From Hyaloperonospora brassicae (lineage: Eukaryota; Oomycota; Peronosporomycetes; Peronosporales; Peronosporaceae), in contig CANTFL010000561.1 in the NCBI GenBank assembly GCA_947650285.1, positions 110,767-174,766 on the forward strand: 64,000 bases of DNA, in the 5' to 3' direction. A program made the position numbers and the translations under genes. Of the stretch, positions 43,955 to 54,839 are shown piece after piece. The notes beneath the pieces are model-generated. The model did not search any database, had not been told where the DNA came from, and was given only the letters and a program-made list of their open reading frames with translations. Every line of letters starts with the position of its first letter. Within the stretch, counting starts at the first letter, position 1.

Positions 43955-46900
43955 ATGGACGCCCACCAGCTGTGCGAGCTCGAGACGCTCTGCCGCGCGC
44001 TGTACGAGAGCGCCAACGCGGCCGAGCGCGCGCACGCCCAGCAGGCCGTGCTCGTGCTACAGAGCTCGGCCGAGTACATTCCCCAGTGCCAGTACGTGCT
44101 CGACCACTCGTCGTCGCCCTATGCGCTGCTCGTGGCGAGCACGAGCCTTACGAAACTCATTACGTCGCACTGGAACAACTTTACGACCGTTCAGCGCGTG
44201 GATATCCGTACGTGCAACTTTGTGGATTTCGAGCCCGCGGACGCGCTGATTGGCTCGTGTGGCGCTTGTCGACTAGCGGCTGCGCGTATACTTACTTGAA
44301 ACACACGCACACACACACACATTGCGGTCGTTGCCTGCGTGTGATTGTTATACTTGTGGAGTTAATTGTGGTTGTTTGTCGTTGTTGTTTGTGGTGGTTG
44401 TTTGTTTGTGGTGGTTGTTTGTGGCTATTGGTTATCAGGCAATTACGTACTGAGCTATTTAGCGCAAAAAGGGCCGACGCTCGAGAAATTCGTGGCCACG
44501 TCGCTGATTCAGATGGTCTGTCGACTCACTAAGTACGGCTGGTTCGACGACGAACAACATCGCGGCATTGTCGCCGAAGTGACCAAATTCCTCCAGGCGA
44601 CCGTCGACCACTGCGTCATTGGGCTCCAAATCTTGAGCGAACTCGTGACGGAAATGAATTTGCCCGTTGCCGGGCGCAACATTACGTTCCACCGAAAGAT
44701 CGCCGTCTCGTTTCGCGAGGAATCGCTGTTTCGGATCTTTCAGGTGGCGCTCACGTCGATCAAACAGCTTCAGATGCACAACTTTGGCGGCGCGACGCCG
44801 CAGCAAGAAGACCGCATGGGCCGTCAGGCGCTTGCGCTGCTGATCAAGTGCCTCTCGTTTGACTTTATTGGCACGAACCCCGACGAGTCGTCGGACGAGA
44901 CGGGCTCGCTGCAGGTGCCCACGTCCTGGCGCGCTGTGATTCAAGAGCCCGACACGCTGCAGATGCTCTTTGACTTTTACAGCATGACGAACCCGCCGAA
45001 TACGTCCAAGTGCCTCGAAGCGCTCATGCTGTTTGCGTCCGTGCGACGCAATCTCTTTTCGCCAGACAAGGAGCGGAGCGTGTACGTGGCGCACTTGCTG
45101 AAAGGCATTTGCGCCATCTTGCGCGCACAAGAAGGGCTGTCGGACCAGCAGAATTACCACGAGTTTTGTCGGCTTATTGGTCGGCTCAAGTCGAATTACC
45201 AGCTCTCGGAGCTCATGAAGACAGAGTCGTTCCAAGAGTGGATGGACCTCACGCCGGATTTCACAATCAAGTCGTTCCGTCAATGGCAGTGGTCGGCAAA
45301 CTCGACGCACTACTTGTTATCGTTGTGGGCGCGGCTCGTGGCGGCGCTGCCGTACGTGCGTCCAGACTCGGTACCGGGCTCGCCAAACTCGGGAACCATC
45401 AACTTTCTGGACTCGCGCGTACCTCAGGTCATTCAAGCGTACTTGCAGTCACGTCTGGATTCAGCTGAACAGTGCGTGCTTGACGAGACGCTGGAGAACC
45501 CGCTAGACGACGAGGGTGGTCTGTACGAGCAACTGGAAAAGCTACCGACGCTGTGTCATTTCAACTATCGGCAGACGGGCGAGTACATTGTGTCCATCCT
45601 CGACCCGATCTTGAATCAGTACGCCGAGGCGTGTAGCATCTTGAACCAAACGGGCGGAGCTGCGATCCCACCACAGCAGCAGCAACGACTCGAAAGCATG
45701 GAGAATCAGGCAGCATGGCTCGTGTATACTATTGGCGCTATCATCGGCGGACAGACATACTCATCGACGTCCATGGAAGGCGACGAGCTTGTCGACGCAG
45801 ACCTCTCACAGCGCGTGTTTCGCGCGATGCAGCTCACGGAGCATCGAATCATTGCCTCAGGCGGGCAAACAAAACCGAGCGTGCACTTTGAATTATCGTT
45901 GCTGTACTACTTCAGCAGCTTTCGCAAGAGCTACATTGGCGAGCAGCACGGCATGCCGTCAGCTCCCACGCCGTCATCATCTTTGCAGTCGACAGCGGCC
46001 GGGTTGACCTCGTCGCCGATTATGGTTCCTAGCGAAAGCACCATGTCATCGAAGCACAAAGCGTATTTGCGCATGTTTGAGCGGCTAGGACTGGGCGACC
46101 ACACCGTTGTCGTGAACATGATGGTAACGAAAATAGGCAACAATCTGAAATTTTGGGGCGACACTGAGGTGATTATTAGCAAGACGCTGGCACTGTTTTT
46201 CGAAGTCGCGTCTGGATATTCCTGTGGCAAACTACTCCTTGGGTTGGAAACGGTGCAGTACCTCGTTGGGAACCACACGGCAGACGAGTTTCCGTTCATG
46301 GCGGTCCCAGCAAACACGCGTCACCGAACGACGTTCCACTCGACGATTGCACGACTGATTTTTACGACAGCTTTCGACGAGTCCTCTGAACGGTTCGAGC
46401 GATTCATGGAGCCTATCGAGAATGTGCTGAATCAGCTGTTACAGACGCCCAGCTATCGTGCGCCCGAGGTTCGTGAAGCTGTGATAGGCGTGTGCCGCGA
46501 TTTGCGGGGCATCGTGCAGCAGACGCACAACCGACGCACATACAGCTGCATTTTCGACTTGCTGTATCCGGCGTATTTCCCAGTGTTTGTTCGAGCTGCC
46601 GACGAGTTGTATGACCACCCGGCGGTAACAACTGCTTTGCTCAAGTTCTTGCAGGAACTAGCTTACAACAAGGCACAGCGTGTCACGTTTGACCAGAGCT
46701 CAGCTAACGGCATACTGCTGTTCCGTGAGTTGAGTAGCGTTGTAGTGGCGTACGGGCGTCGGATACAGCCAGTACCGGCAGGAAAGAATCCGTACGGCGA
46801 TAAGTATAAGGGAGTGGCGTTATGTCTGGGTATTTTGTATCGCGCGCTAGGCGGGAACTACGTGAACTTCGGCGTGTTCCAGCTGTACAACGACAAGTCA

Positions 46901-47533
46901 CTGGAGAATGCGCTAGAAATTGCACTGCAACTCGTTCTCTCGATCCCTCACGAGGACTTGATGCATTATCCGGTGGTGAGTAATGCCTACTTTTTCTTCC
47001 TAGAGATATTGTTTCGCAACCAGTTGGCGTCCGTTGTGGCATTGGATGACAGCATCTTTCACCAGCTCGTGCAATCGCTGCACGAAGGCATCAACTCGTA
47101 CGACCTGGCGATGGCTGCTCAGTGTGCAACGGCAGTGGACCACCTAGCGTCGTTGTACTTCCAGGAAATGAGGAAGAAGCGGGATACACCTGTGAAGCAC
47201 GCTCTGCACGCCCACGTACAGGTGTCGCCGAACATGTGGTCAACGTTGTTGGCGGCGTTGCTGGACGTTGTGGTGTATGGCGAGGTGAATGCACAATGGG
47301 CTCTATCTCGACCCATCTTGAGTCTAACGCTTTGCAGCGAGGAGGCGCTTACCAGTTACCAACAACAATTGAGCTCTACGCAGCCACCCGAGAATCGTGC
47401 ACAAATTGAAGAGGCATTTGCCGCACTGTTTGCGGACGTGCGGCCGAACCTCGAGGCTGCGAATCGCGACAAGTTTACGCAGAAACTCGGCCAGTTCCGC
47501 AACACATTGCGCAGCTTCCTCACGATCAAATAA
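43955..47533 (+). CDS. XPO7: Exportin-7 (RanBP16-type karyopherin)
   Basis: Two exons, 43955-44207 and 44439-47533, joined by a 231-bp GT-AG intron (GTACGT...TATCAG) that contains a CA repeat. The joint restores DIRNYVLSYL. Product 1115 aa against about 1087 in animals. Exon 1 begins MDAHQLCELETLCRALYE and has the importin-beta N-terminal pattern. Family-specific blocks: SLIQMVCRLTKYGWFDDEQH, KIAVSFREESLFRIFQ, LSFDFIGTNPDESSDE, PTSWRAV, NNYHEFCRLIGRLKSNYQL-like block, and SVHYLLSLW-like block. A Ser-rich insert lies near residues 670-690. HEAT-repeat transport receptor that binds Ran-GTP and carries cargo between nucleus and cytoplasm. Start chosen at the only ATG consistent with the family N terminus. 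Confidence 0.96.
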
Positions 47534-48979
47534 TTTAGCTGGGTCCCGTAAGTCGATTGTGTGCTAGGCATGCAAGTCATGCAACGGTAGTGGACTGCAA
47601 CACTCGAGCTCCACGTTTGGCGCTCAAAGCAGGCATGGACACAGCGAAGAAGATTGTGCAGTGCAAGTTGACGGGTTTGTGAGTTTCCTGGAGTGAATAG
47701 TAACTGGATGGCTGAGAGCAAAGTGAACTTGGACGAGAGATCTGGAGTGCGTGACCGAAGTGATGATCGAAGATGCAACTGATAGACTAAACAGCAGAGC
47801 ACGGACTTGACCGATTGCGATAATGAATGAACCTTTGGAAAGTGCACGGAATAGATCAGCGGCAAGCAAGCATGAGGGTGTATGGTGACTAACTGCTTTG
47901 TGGTGTCGATGGCGGAGGTATCGTTCTGACATGCAACGCACTCTACGCAAGATTTGTGTCTGCTGCACGTGATCGAGGTACGTACCGCCACAACTTCTGG
48001 GCGCAAGGAGACACGTGCTTGTGGTCTACAACGTGAGAAGAAAACGATTGGGTATGGTGCCATTTACGCACTGACGCGAGACTTCGCATCTTACCTAGGA
48101 CCTGCCGCACAATCGTGCAAGCTGCCGCTCGCCCAAAGCACTGAGCTGACGTTCAGTGATCGGAAATTGACGATTCGATGTGCCCTTCGCCGAGTTCAGC
48201 TGGCCAGCAGAACTGAGACCCGACAAGCGTGCTGCTATTTCAGGCAAACAACATCAATGCTGTACCAAATTACACCCAGGAACCGCATTGTTACCATCAT
48301 CGAATGCCAGACTCCTTGCTATACGTTTGGTGCAGCGACTTTTCTCGCAAACACTGTCGATGCGGAGCAGCTGCTTCCTTCTGCACGACGGTGGAGTTGT
48401 TACAGTGCATTGCACCACCTTTACAGACGTCGTTGACTGATGAGCGACGTAAGGCTTGCTGCTTTGCGACCGTCACACGCACACACCAGCCCTGTTGTCG
48501 TGCAGCTACGCCTCCACTCTGTTGCGTGTATCCTTTCAGCATGTAGCTCTCTAGCTCTGTATTGCTTCCACATCTGCTACACTGCTCCCTTGTTTGCAGC
48601 TTTCGGACCACGTGCTCGCCGCTCTCACGACAAAGGCTGCACCAGCCCAAGCGGTGGAAATATTGCTCGGGCAGAATACAAACCTTGGTTCTCTTAGAAC
48701 GAGTTCGTTTTGGTGGCGTAGTACGTCTTCTTCTCACGGGCTGTTTCACGATTGTTCCTCCACTTTAGCCAAGTCAACTGCACCCCACACTTGTGTCATC
48801 TCTCGCTTGCTATCCTTCCACACGTCTGCAGGTGGCACCGGTAGTCAATGCAGTAACAAGACCGAGTGTCGACGAATCTTTTGAACGCTCGCTGCGCGCG
48901 GCTTACCTAGCCTACCCTTTGCTCTGCTCGTTCACAGGAGATAGAGCTTGATCACCAAAACGTACGCAAGCAACCCTTG
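47534..48979. other. Convergent intergenic region
   Basis: 1.4 kb between the 3' ends of exportin-7 and guanine deaminase. Frames of 235 codons (minus, 47356-48063, overlapping exportin), 160 codons (plus, 47954-48436) and 150 codons (minus, 48297-48749) overlap each other. The last has two CxxC pairs, but I see no family match. No gene assigned. Confidence 0.5.
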
Positions 48980-50407
48980 TTACGACAAGCTCGTGTCGTC
49001 GTCGAGCTTTGTCGCTTGACGCTCGGACACTACACCCTTGACTTGCCGCCCCTTGACAAAGACGGAAATGATGTTCCGATCATCGCCAAGGAACAGGAAC
49101 TTCTGGAGCGTGTGCAAAACGTCTGCAACTTCGACGGGGTCGAACGGCTTGTCAATAGGACCGTTTGCACAGTAAGGATCCACCACGAGCGCATCAAAGT
49201 CTTTGCCAATCATAAAGTTGCCGACCGTATCGCCAAGTCCAAGTGCTTCAGCGCTGCCAACGGTCGCGAGATGAAAAGCTTCAGCATAAGACAGCGCTGC
49301 TGCCCCATCTCCTTCTTCTTCTTCCTGCAACACCGCCAGCTCGTGCTCATCACCAACACTGCCATTGCCAATCGAGACCATCTTGGACGCGGTAACAGCC
49401 TGACGAATGGCATCTAACATGGACGGCGAGTAGCCGCCCGATACGTCCGTGCCCAGTCCTACTTTGACTCCTTCTCGTAGCAGGCGACGGACATTCAGCA
49501 CACCGCTCGCGAGCGAAAAGTTGGAATTCGGGCAGTGGATCACTGCCGTTTGGTTGGTCCGCAGGAGCTCGCGCTCGCTCTTGCTGCACCAGATGCAGTG
49601 CGCCATGTACGACCGGTCGTGCAAAAGTCCACATGCATCGTACACATCCGTGTACGACTTGCACTCTGGATGCAGCTGCGTGACCCACTGGATCTCCTGG
49701 CGGTTCTCGCCAAGATGGGACTGCACGGGCAACTTGGGCGAATGGGCTCGTGAAATGGCTGCGAGGCCTTGCATGAGTCTGGTCGTACAGCTCGGAGCAA
49801 ATCGTGGGGTAATCACAGGCGTCAGTAGCTCGTTGTGCTTTTTTTGTACGTACGCAACAAACGCGTTCGTGTCAACAAGTGACCTGTCCGTGTCTTCGAG
49901 CAACGCACTCGGCGCGTTGCGATCCATGTTGACTTTCCCCACAAACGCACGTTGCCCACTTTGCTCCACGACGTCGACAAGCACTTTGCAGGCGTCGAGG
50001 TGGACGGTCGCAAAGTACGAGCACGTGGTCGTCCCATTGTTCAAATGCCGTCGTACAGCTTTGTCGTACACGTTTTGCGCGTGCGCGCGGTTTGCAAACT
50101 TGGCTTCGTAGGGAAACGTATAGGTTTCGAGCCACTGAAGTAACGGCAAGTGCATCCCGACCCCGAGAAACGCATACTGAGGCGCATGCGCGTGGCCGTC
50201 AATGAACCCCGGGAGCAACAGGTGGTCGCCAACGTCCACGCACGCATCAAACGTCTCAGCGCCTGGACCTGAGTCGCTGATGTCGCGCACAAACACGATT
50301 TTCCCCGTCGTGTCGTCGACACCAATGAGACCTGGCGCAAACACTTGCACGCAGTTGAGCGCGATCGAGTGTACGACCGTGCCTTTGTACGCAACGACGT
50401 GCGGCAT
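48980..50407 (-). CDS. GDA: Guanine deaminase (guanase)
   Basis: 475 aa amidohydrolase that converts guanine to xanthine, in purine salvage and catabolism, usually cytosolic. Metal and catalytic residues are visible: GHAHAPQ (His72, His74), QSHLGEN (His231, Glu234), SYMAHCIW (His270) and GLGTDVSGGYSPSM (Asp321). The family block NNGTTTCSYFAT is also present. I start at MPHVVAYKGTVVHS because it matches the family N terminus; 82 further codons open upstream would overlap the neighbouring promoter. C terminus, after VFVKGRQVKGV, is short and normal. A Glu-rich insert (EEEEGDG) lies near residue 360. Confidence 0.95.
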   Translation of the reverse strand: MPHVVAYKGTVVHSIALNCVQVFAPGLIGVDDTTGKIVFVRDISDSGPGAETFDACVDVGDHLLLPGFIDGHAHAPQYAFLGVGMHLPLLQWLETYTFPYEAKFANRAHAQNVYDKAVRRHLNNGTTTCSYFATVHLDACKVLVDVVEQSGQRAFVGKVNMDRNAPSALLEDTDRSLVDTNAFVAYVQKKHNELLTPVITPRFAPSCTTRLMQGLAAISRAHSPKLPVQSHLGENRQEIQWVTQLHPECKSYTDVYDACGLLHDRSYMAHCIWCSKSERELLRTNQTAVIHCPNSNFSLASGVLNVRRLLREGVKVGLGTDVSGGYSPSMLDAIRQAVTASKMVSIGNGSVGDEHELAVLQEEEEGDGAAALSYAEAFHLATVGSAEALGLGDTVGNFMIGKDFDALVVDPYCANGPIDKPFDPVEVADVLHTLQKFLFLGDDRNIISVFVKGRQVKGVVSERQATKLDDDTSLS

Positions 50408-50588
50408 GGCTAAAGTAACGATATGCAAAACCAAACAAACCCGCAGCGCCGACCGCGCGTGTCTAGGTTTACCTACAGCGCTCGTCGACAGCGCTCGTGC
50501 GACCGTCTGGCGCTGCATGGCTTTCGATTTCAGCCAATCACGTCTCCGCACGGCGGCCCAACTCCGTGACCAACACTCTGCACCAAAC
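50408..50588. promoter_or_regulatory. Shared divergent promoter, guanine deaminase / ZIP11
   Basis: Only 181 bp separate the two start codons, which point away from each other. A CCAATC motif lies at 50534-50539. The short distance implies a bidirectional promoter or overlapping 5' UTRs. Confidence 0.5.
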
Positions 50589-51105
50589 ATGATCCCCGAC
50601 CAGCACGCGGTCGTCCAGGCGCTTCTCGGGACGCTCGTCACATGGGCGTTCACGGCTCTCGTACGTCGCCAGCCACGTCAACTGCTCCCTCTCTGTCTAG
50701 AGCTGCCCATGTCTCATTCTCACGCGCTGTCTCTCTCTCGCTCGCTGTCTCTCTCTCTCTCTCTCTCGCTGTGTGTGTCTCTCTCTGTGTGTGTCTCTCT
50801 CTCTCTGTGTCGCTTGGTAGGGCGCGGCGATGGTCTTTGTCCTGGACGTCGAGAACAAGCGCACGAGTCAGAAGATCTTGGACGGTATGCTGGGCTTTGC
50901 GACGGGCGTGATGCTCGCGGCTTCGTATTGGTCGCTACTGGCACCCGCGATCGACATTGCCACGCAGGACGACGAGCGCTACGGCCCCGACGGGCGGTAC
51001 GCGTTCGTGCCTGCCGCCGTGGGCTTTACACTGGGCGCACTCACGCTCTTTGGGACGGAAAAGGTGCTCCCCGTGCTGGAAACGCTCGTGCATGTAGATG
51101 GAGCC

Positions 51106-51136
<31 letters not shown>

Positions 51137-51808
51137 GGACTGCGACTGCTTCAACAGCGCGAGGCGCTCTTGAGAAGAGAAAAAAGACGACGACTATCGC
51201 TGCGATGGTCAGGAGGAAGATGATGGGCGCGTCGAACCTGATGCGGCTAAGTGCACCAATCGAAACAGCTTCCGGAGGGTCTTGATGCTTGTGATCGCGA
51301 TCACGTTGCACAATTTGCCCGAAGGTATGGCCGTGGGCGTGGGCTTTGGCAGTATTGGCCACAGTGCAAGGGCAACTTTTGCCAATGCGAGGAATCTAGC
51401 GATCGGCATTGGGCTGCAGAACTTCCCGGAAGGCCTTGCAGTGTCGATGCCGTTGAGACGCGAGGGCGCGTCGGCGTTCCGAGCGTTCATGTGGGGACAA
51501 GCGAGTGGGCTAGTGGAACCGATCGGAGGCGTGAGTGTTGCGTGTGCATGTGGATGATGCTGAGCGGGTAGTGGTTTGTACGACTAACTGACAGGTTTTG
51601 AACGATGCAGCTGATTGGCGCAGGTGCAGTGTTGTACGTGCAGCCGATCTTGCCGTACGCACTGTCGTTCGCAGCAGGCGCGATGATTTTCGTCGTTGTG
51701 GACGACCTCGTGCCCGAGACGACGCAGAGTGGCAACCAGAAGCTGGCAACGTTTGGCACGATCGTGGGCTTTGTTGTTATGATGGTCATGGACGTTGCAC
51801 TCGGATAG
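50589..51808 (+). CDS. SLC39A11: ZIP family zinc transporter, SLC39A11 (ZIP11) type
   Basis: Exons 50589-50660, 50821-51207, 51252-51530 and 51611-51808 give 311 aa (936 nt, frame kept). Introns 1 (160 bp, with CT/GT microsatellite) and 3 (80 bp) are clean GT-AG. Between exons 2 and 3 the frame changes; a 44-nt GTCAGG...AAG intron (51208-51251) would solve it, otherwise there is a frameshift. Diagnostic blocks: LLGTLVTWAFTAL and LGFATGVMLAASYWSLLAPA in the first helices, FVPAAVGFTLGAL, then ITLHNLPEGMAVGVGFG (TM4 metal site HN-PEG), IGIGLQNFPEGLAVSMPLR (TM5), WGQASGLVEPIGG and PILPYALSFAAGAM. An Ala-rich stretch (AAAAAAVAAAAG) fills the loop. ZIP11 proteins move zinc (and copper) into the cytosol, often from Golgi or nuclear membranes. 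Confidence 0.93.
50725..50815. repeat. CT/GT microsatellite in ZIP11 intron 1
   Basis: Imperfect TCTC and TGTG dinucleotide run of about 90 bp ending at the splice acceptor, where it supplies the polypyrimidine tract. Confidence 0.8.
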
Positions 51809-53187
51809 AGATAGACGCGGTAGTTGTTTCGACCGGTGGGTCCGCGCAGAAGGTGAAACGCGTATCTTCTAACTCAATTTGTTGTCGCCTTGAATGGCTC
51901 CAGTTTGCTTGACTTTGGTCTGTCTTTTTCATGCTGCGTTAAGAAGACCGAAAGTCCTCACAGTGACAGACGTCACAGCAGTCTTTGCAGCTGAAGTCGA
52001 CTTGTGGTTCCAAGGAGTCTGCCGGAGATTCGCCTTCTCTCACAGCCGAAGCTTGTGTTACGTGGGACAAACCACCGTCAACGAGTAACAAGGGTGAGCG
52101 TCCACCGATGAGCATGCGAATCGTCAAGGCCGGCCTTGAGCTTGTTTTCGACGAGACGAAGAGTAAGGTTCACCTTGGCTTGCAGCGGCAAGCAGTGATT
52201 GCACGACAACGCTATCACTGAACTGGTTTCGTATCCCCTGAGACCGTTGGACTTTGCTGCGGATACAGAAGTCAGTCAGCAGCGTTTAGTGATCGCTATG
52301 TTGTGCAGCATTGTGTAGCGAACCGGTTTCGTGTGCAAGCACGACATGACTTACAATCCGTTCGGATACACGCATTCCTCTGCTGGCGCTAAACCTGCTG
52401 CTGGGTGGAGCTACGATGTCCCGAGACGCCATTAAGGGACACGCAAGTTTGCGCGTACATGCAATTGCATACGAGCCTCGCACACCGATGATAGCTGCGT
52501 GGCGGTGTGATGCCGTGTAGACCTGTTGAAGTAGGTGCTGCTGTTGCACTTGTGCAAAGGGGGAGGAAAGTAAAAGTAAAACATATCCAGTGTTTACTAC
52601 TCCCCTTGTCAACACTACGGTATGCATGAACTAAAACGAAACTGCAACTAGACCATGTCAAGTTGCACATAATGTCCGTCTCCCCCTCTCCCATGTGTCA
52701 ACATGTCACATGGCGTCCATCTCTCTTCGCCCCATTGTGTCAACGTGTCACATGGTTAGCCAATCAGGTGAGGTCGAACGTACCTGCAACAGGTGTTGCA
52801 CTTGTACTGCAGGACCTTTGACGTGTGAGAGACAGTATATTCCAGCAAGACCAAAGGTCTACTTTGACGCTCGCCTGGTCGAGCTTGCACGTCCGACCCC
52901 TTTCCACAGCGATTGCCTCTGCATATCATCAAGTGCCCATTCATCGCATGTGGCAAGGCAGATGGATATGATTTCGACGAAGAGGTGGCCTCGCGATGTG
53001 ACGTATGGGAACGGGTAACGTCATTTGCTCCGTAAGCAAAAGTGTTCTGTACGTCCGAAGACACGAGTGTGATAGCAGGACGAGAGGCATGTGTCACTAC
53101 GTGGTACAAGTTCGACACAATGCAAGTTACGCGTATATTACTTGGCAATGAGGCTCAATGACCGATTGCAAGTAAAGCTGATGAGAC
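51809..53187. other. Intergenic with repeat-like sequence
   Basis: Convergent ends of ZIP11 and the carboxypeptidase. At 52540-52810 short blocks recall 14540-14880 (TGTTGCACTTGTGCAAA, GAAAGTAAAAGTA, CAACTAGACCATGTCAAGTT), and TGTTGCACTTGT recurs at about 52795. CACATGG-containing units are repeated at 52698-52755. This may be an old LTR fragment. No gene assigned. Confidence 0.4.
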
Positions 53188-54825
53188 TTACTCGACGACT
53201 TGGTAGCCGTTCGAACACAGACGCTGGAAGGTGCCGTGTGTCTTGGCATTGCGGATAGCGACAGCTGCCAGGACTATGATCAATCCGCAGATACCTGACA
53301 GTGCGAGCCATTCCAGCGACAACGACGACGACGTTTTGGACTCGTCGTTGACGCTCGTGGTAGCAGTGAGAGGCACTGCCATGTCCACGTGCTGCTGCTG
53401 CACCACAGTCAGTCCAGCGTCGACCTCGTTGCTATCGACGGGATACGCGAACTCAGTGCAGGCGCTCTGGCCAAACACAAAGCACTCGAAGAGGTAGAGA
53501 CCGTGCAGCGGCCGCACGGTTGGCACCATGTGGCCAGCGCCTTTGACGGTCTTGAACGTCAGCCCTTCGTACTGCTGCTCGTAGCCCGCCAACTGCTTGT
53601 CCGGTCCGAACCAAGCGTGCCACGCTGTCTTGATGCGCAACTTCAGCCCTTGACCACCGATCCAGCGCTCCGTACCGATGAAGTTCACGATCGAATCTGC
53701 GTCGCCGCTGTAGATGAGCACTTGAAGATCGTGGGTCAGAATGTTGCGGTACTGTGGCAACGACGAGGGGCTGGACTGGTAGAGATTGTAAACTGGCATG
53801 CTGCAGTCTTTCCACACAATGTGCGGGCCACCCGGTTGCGTTGCGTGGATGGCTTCTTGCACCTCTGGCTGGTTGAGGTACGCGCGAGTAAGTGAGTCTG
53901 CACAAGGTCCGATATCGCCGCGGTGCGTAGATGGCAGCTGCACGATAGACTTGGCCCGCTTACGTAAAGCGTTTACCTGCACATCATCCAGCAGGCACTT
54001 GTCGCCGTAGATAAATAACGGATTCATTGCCTCAGTATCAGCTTCTGCACGAGCCTGTTGTAGGAGCTCTCCGCACTTGGTTGGACAGGGCAAGTCGTCA
54101 AAGAGGCAGCCGATCGATTCCCCACAGTGTGCTTTGATCTCCTCGTAAGCTTCAAGCGACATGAGCGCGTGCGAGTAGTAGTAGTCGACGTAGGCGTTGC
54201 CGTCGATCAGATTGTCCGTGAACGGGTTCCCGATCGCAAAGCCCTTGAGGTTCACGCCTTGCAGCGGTTGCTCTACCAACAGGTCCACGAGGTAGGGAAT
54301 GTACATGCCAGCGTAGCTCTCGCCCGTGATGTAGAAGTCGCGGTTCTGGAGCTCACTGAATTTGCTGAAGAAGAGGCTGAGGAACTCACGCGTCTTGGCA
54401 GCAACGACTGTGTCGTTGTAGTAACTTTGGTCCTGCACCTCACCGCTAAAGCCCACGCCAGCGGGAGACTCGAGCCACAGCATGTTCACCTTCCGATTCC
54501 AGGCGTACCGGTTCAGCTGAATGGACAGATCGCGCTGGACGACAAAAGGTCCGTTCTCCGTGAAGAAACCGCCCAGCGATGAGCAGCCTGGACCGCCATT
54601 GAGCCACAGCACAATGGGGGCGTCTGCAGGCTCGTGCTGACTCTCGGCGTACCAGTAAAAGAGCTTCTCGCTGCTCAACAGCTCCAAATGACCGCTGAAG
54701 TGCTTGAACGACAGCGCTGGGAGGTCCAAACCAGGCAGATGCGTCACGATGGCATCTTCATTGCAGGCACTTGTCAGTAGCACGAGCACTGCGAAGCTCG
54801 TGACGAGCTGGAAGACAAGTGTCAT
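53188..54825 (-). CDS. Serine carboxypeptidase (S10) with C-terminal membrane anchor
   Basis: 545 aa single-exon gene. A hydrophobic signal peptide (1-20, LVTSFAVLVLLTSA) is followed by the S10 fold. WLNGGPGCSSLGG (75-86) is the oxyanion/substrate region and ESPAGVGFS (119-127) follows it. ITGESYAGMYIP (166-177) carries the catalytic Ser170, YSGDADSIVN (372-381) the catalytic Asp, and GAGHMVP (429-435) the His432. Near the C terminus LEWLALSGICGLIIVLAAVAI is a strong membrane span followed by a 20-residue basic tail. This topology resembles fungal Kex1-type enzymes that trim C-terminal residues in the late secretory pathway, but substrate specificity is not inferable here. Confidence 0.95.
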   Translation of the reverse strand: MTLVFQLVTSFAVLVLLTSACNEDAIVTHLPGLDLPALSFKHFSGHLELLSSEKLFYWYAESQHEPADAPIVLWLNGGPGCSSLGGFFTENGPFVVQRDLSIQLNRYAWNRKVNMLWLESPAGVGFSGEVQDQSYYNDTVVAAKTREFLSLFFSKFSELQNRDFYITGESYAGMYIPYLVDLLVEQPLQGVNLKGFAIGNPFTDNLIDGNAYVDYYYSHALMSLEAYEEIKAHCGESIGCLFDDLPCPTKCGELLQQARAEADTEAMNPLFIYGDKCLLDDVQVNALRKRAKSIVQLPSTHRGDIGPCADSLTRAYLNQPEVQEAIHATQPGGPHIVWKDCSMPVYNLYQSSPSSLPQYRNILTHDLQVLIYSGDADSIVNFIGTERWIGGQGLKLRIKTAWHAWFGPDKQLAGYEQQYEGLTFKTVKGAGHMVPTVRPLHGLYLFECFVFGQSACTEFAYPVDSNEVDAGLTVVQQQHVDMAVPLTATTSVNDESKTSSSLSLEWLALSGICGLIIVLAAVAIRNAKTHGTFQRLCSNGYQVVE

Positions 54826-54839
54826 CGTGGACGATCGAT

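Noticed and set aside
48297..48749. Minus-strand 150-codon frame with two CxxC pairs as a zinc protein
   Set aside because: Spacing fits no family I know, it overlaps other frames, and lies in the 3' region between convergent genes.
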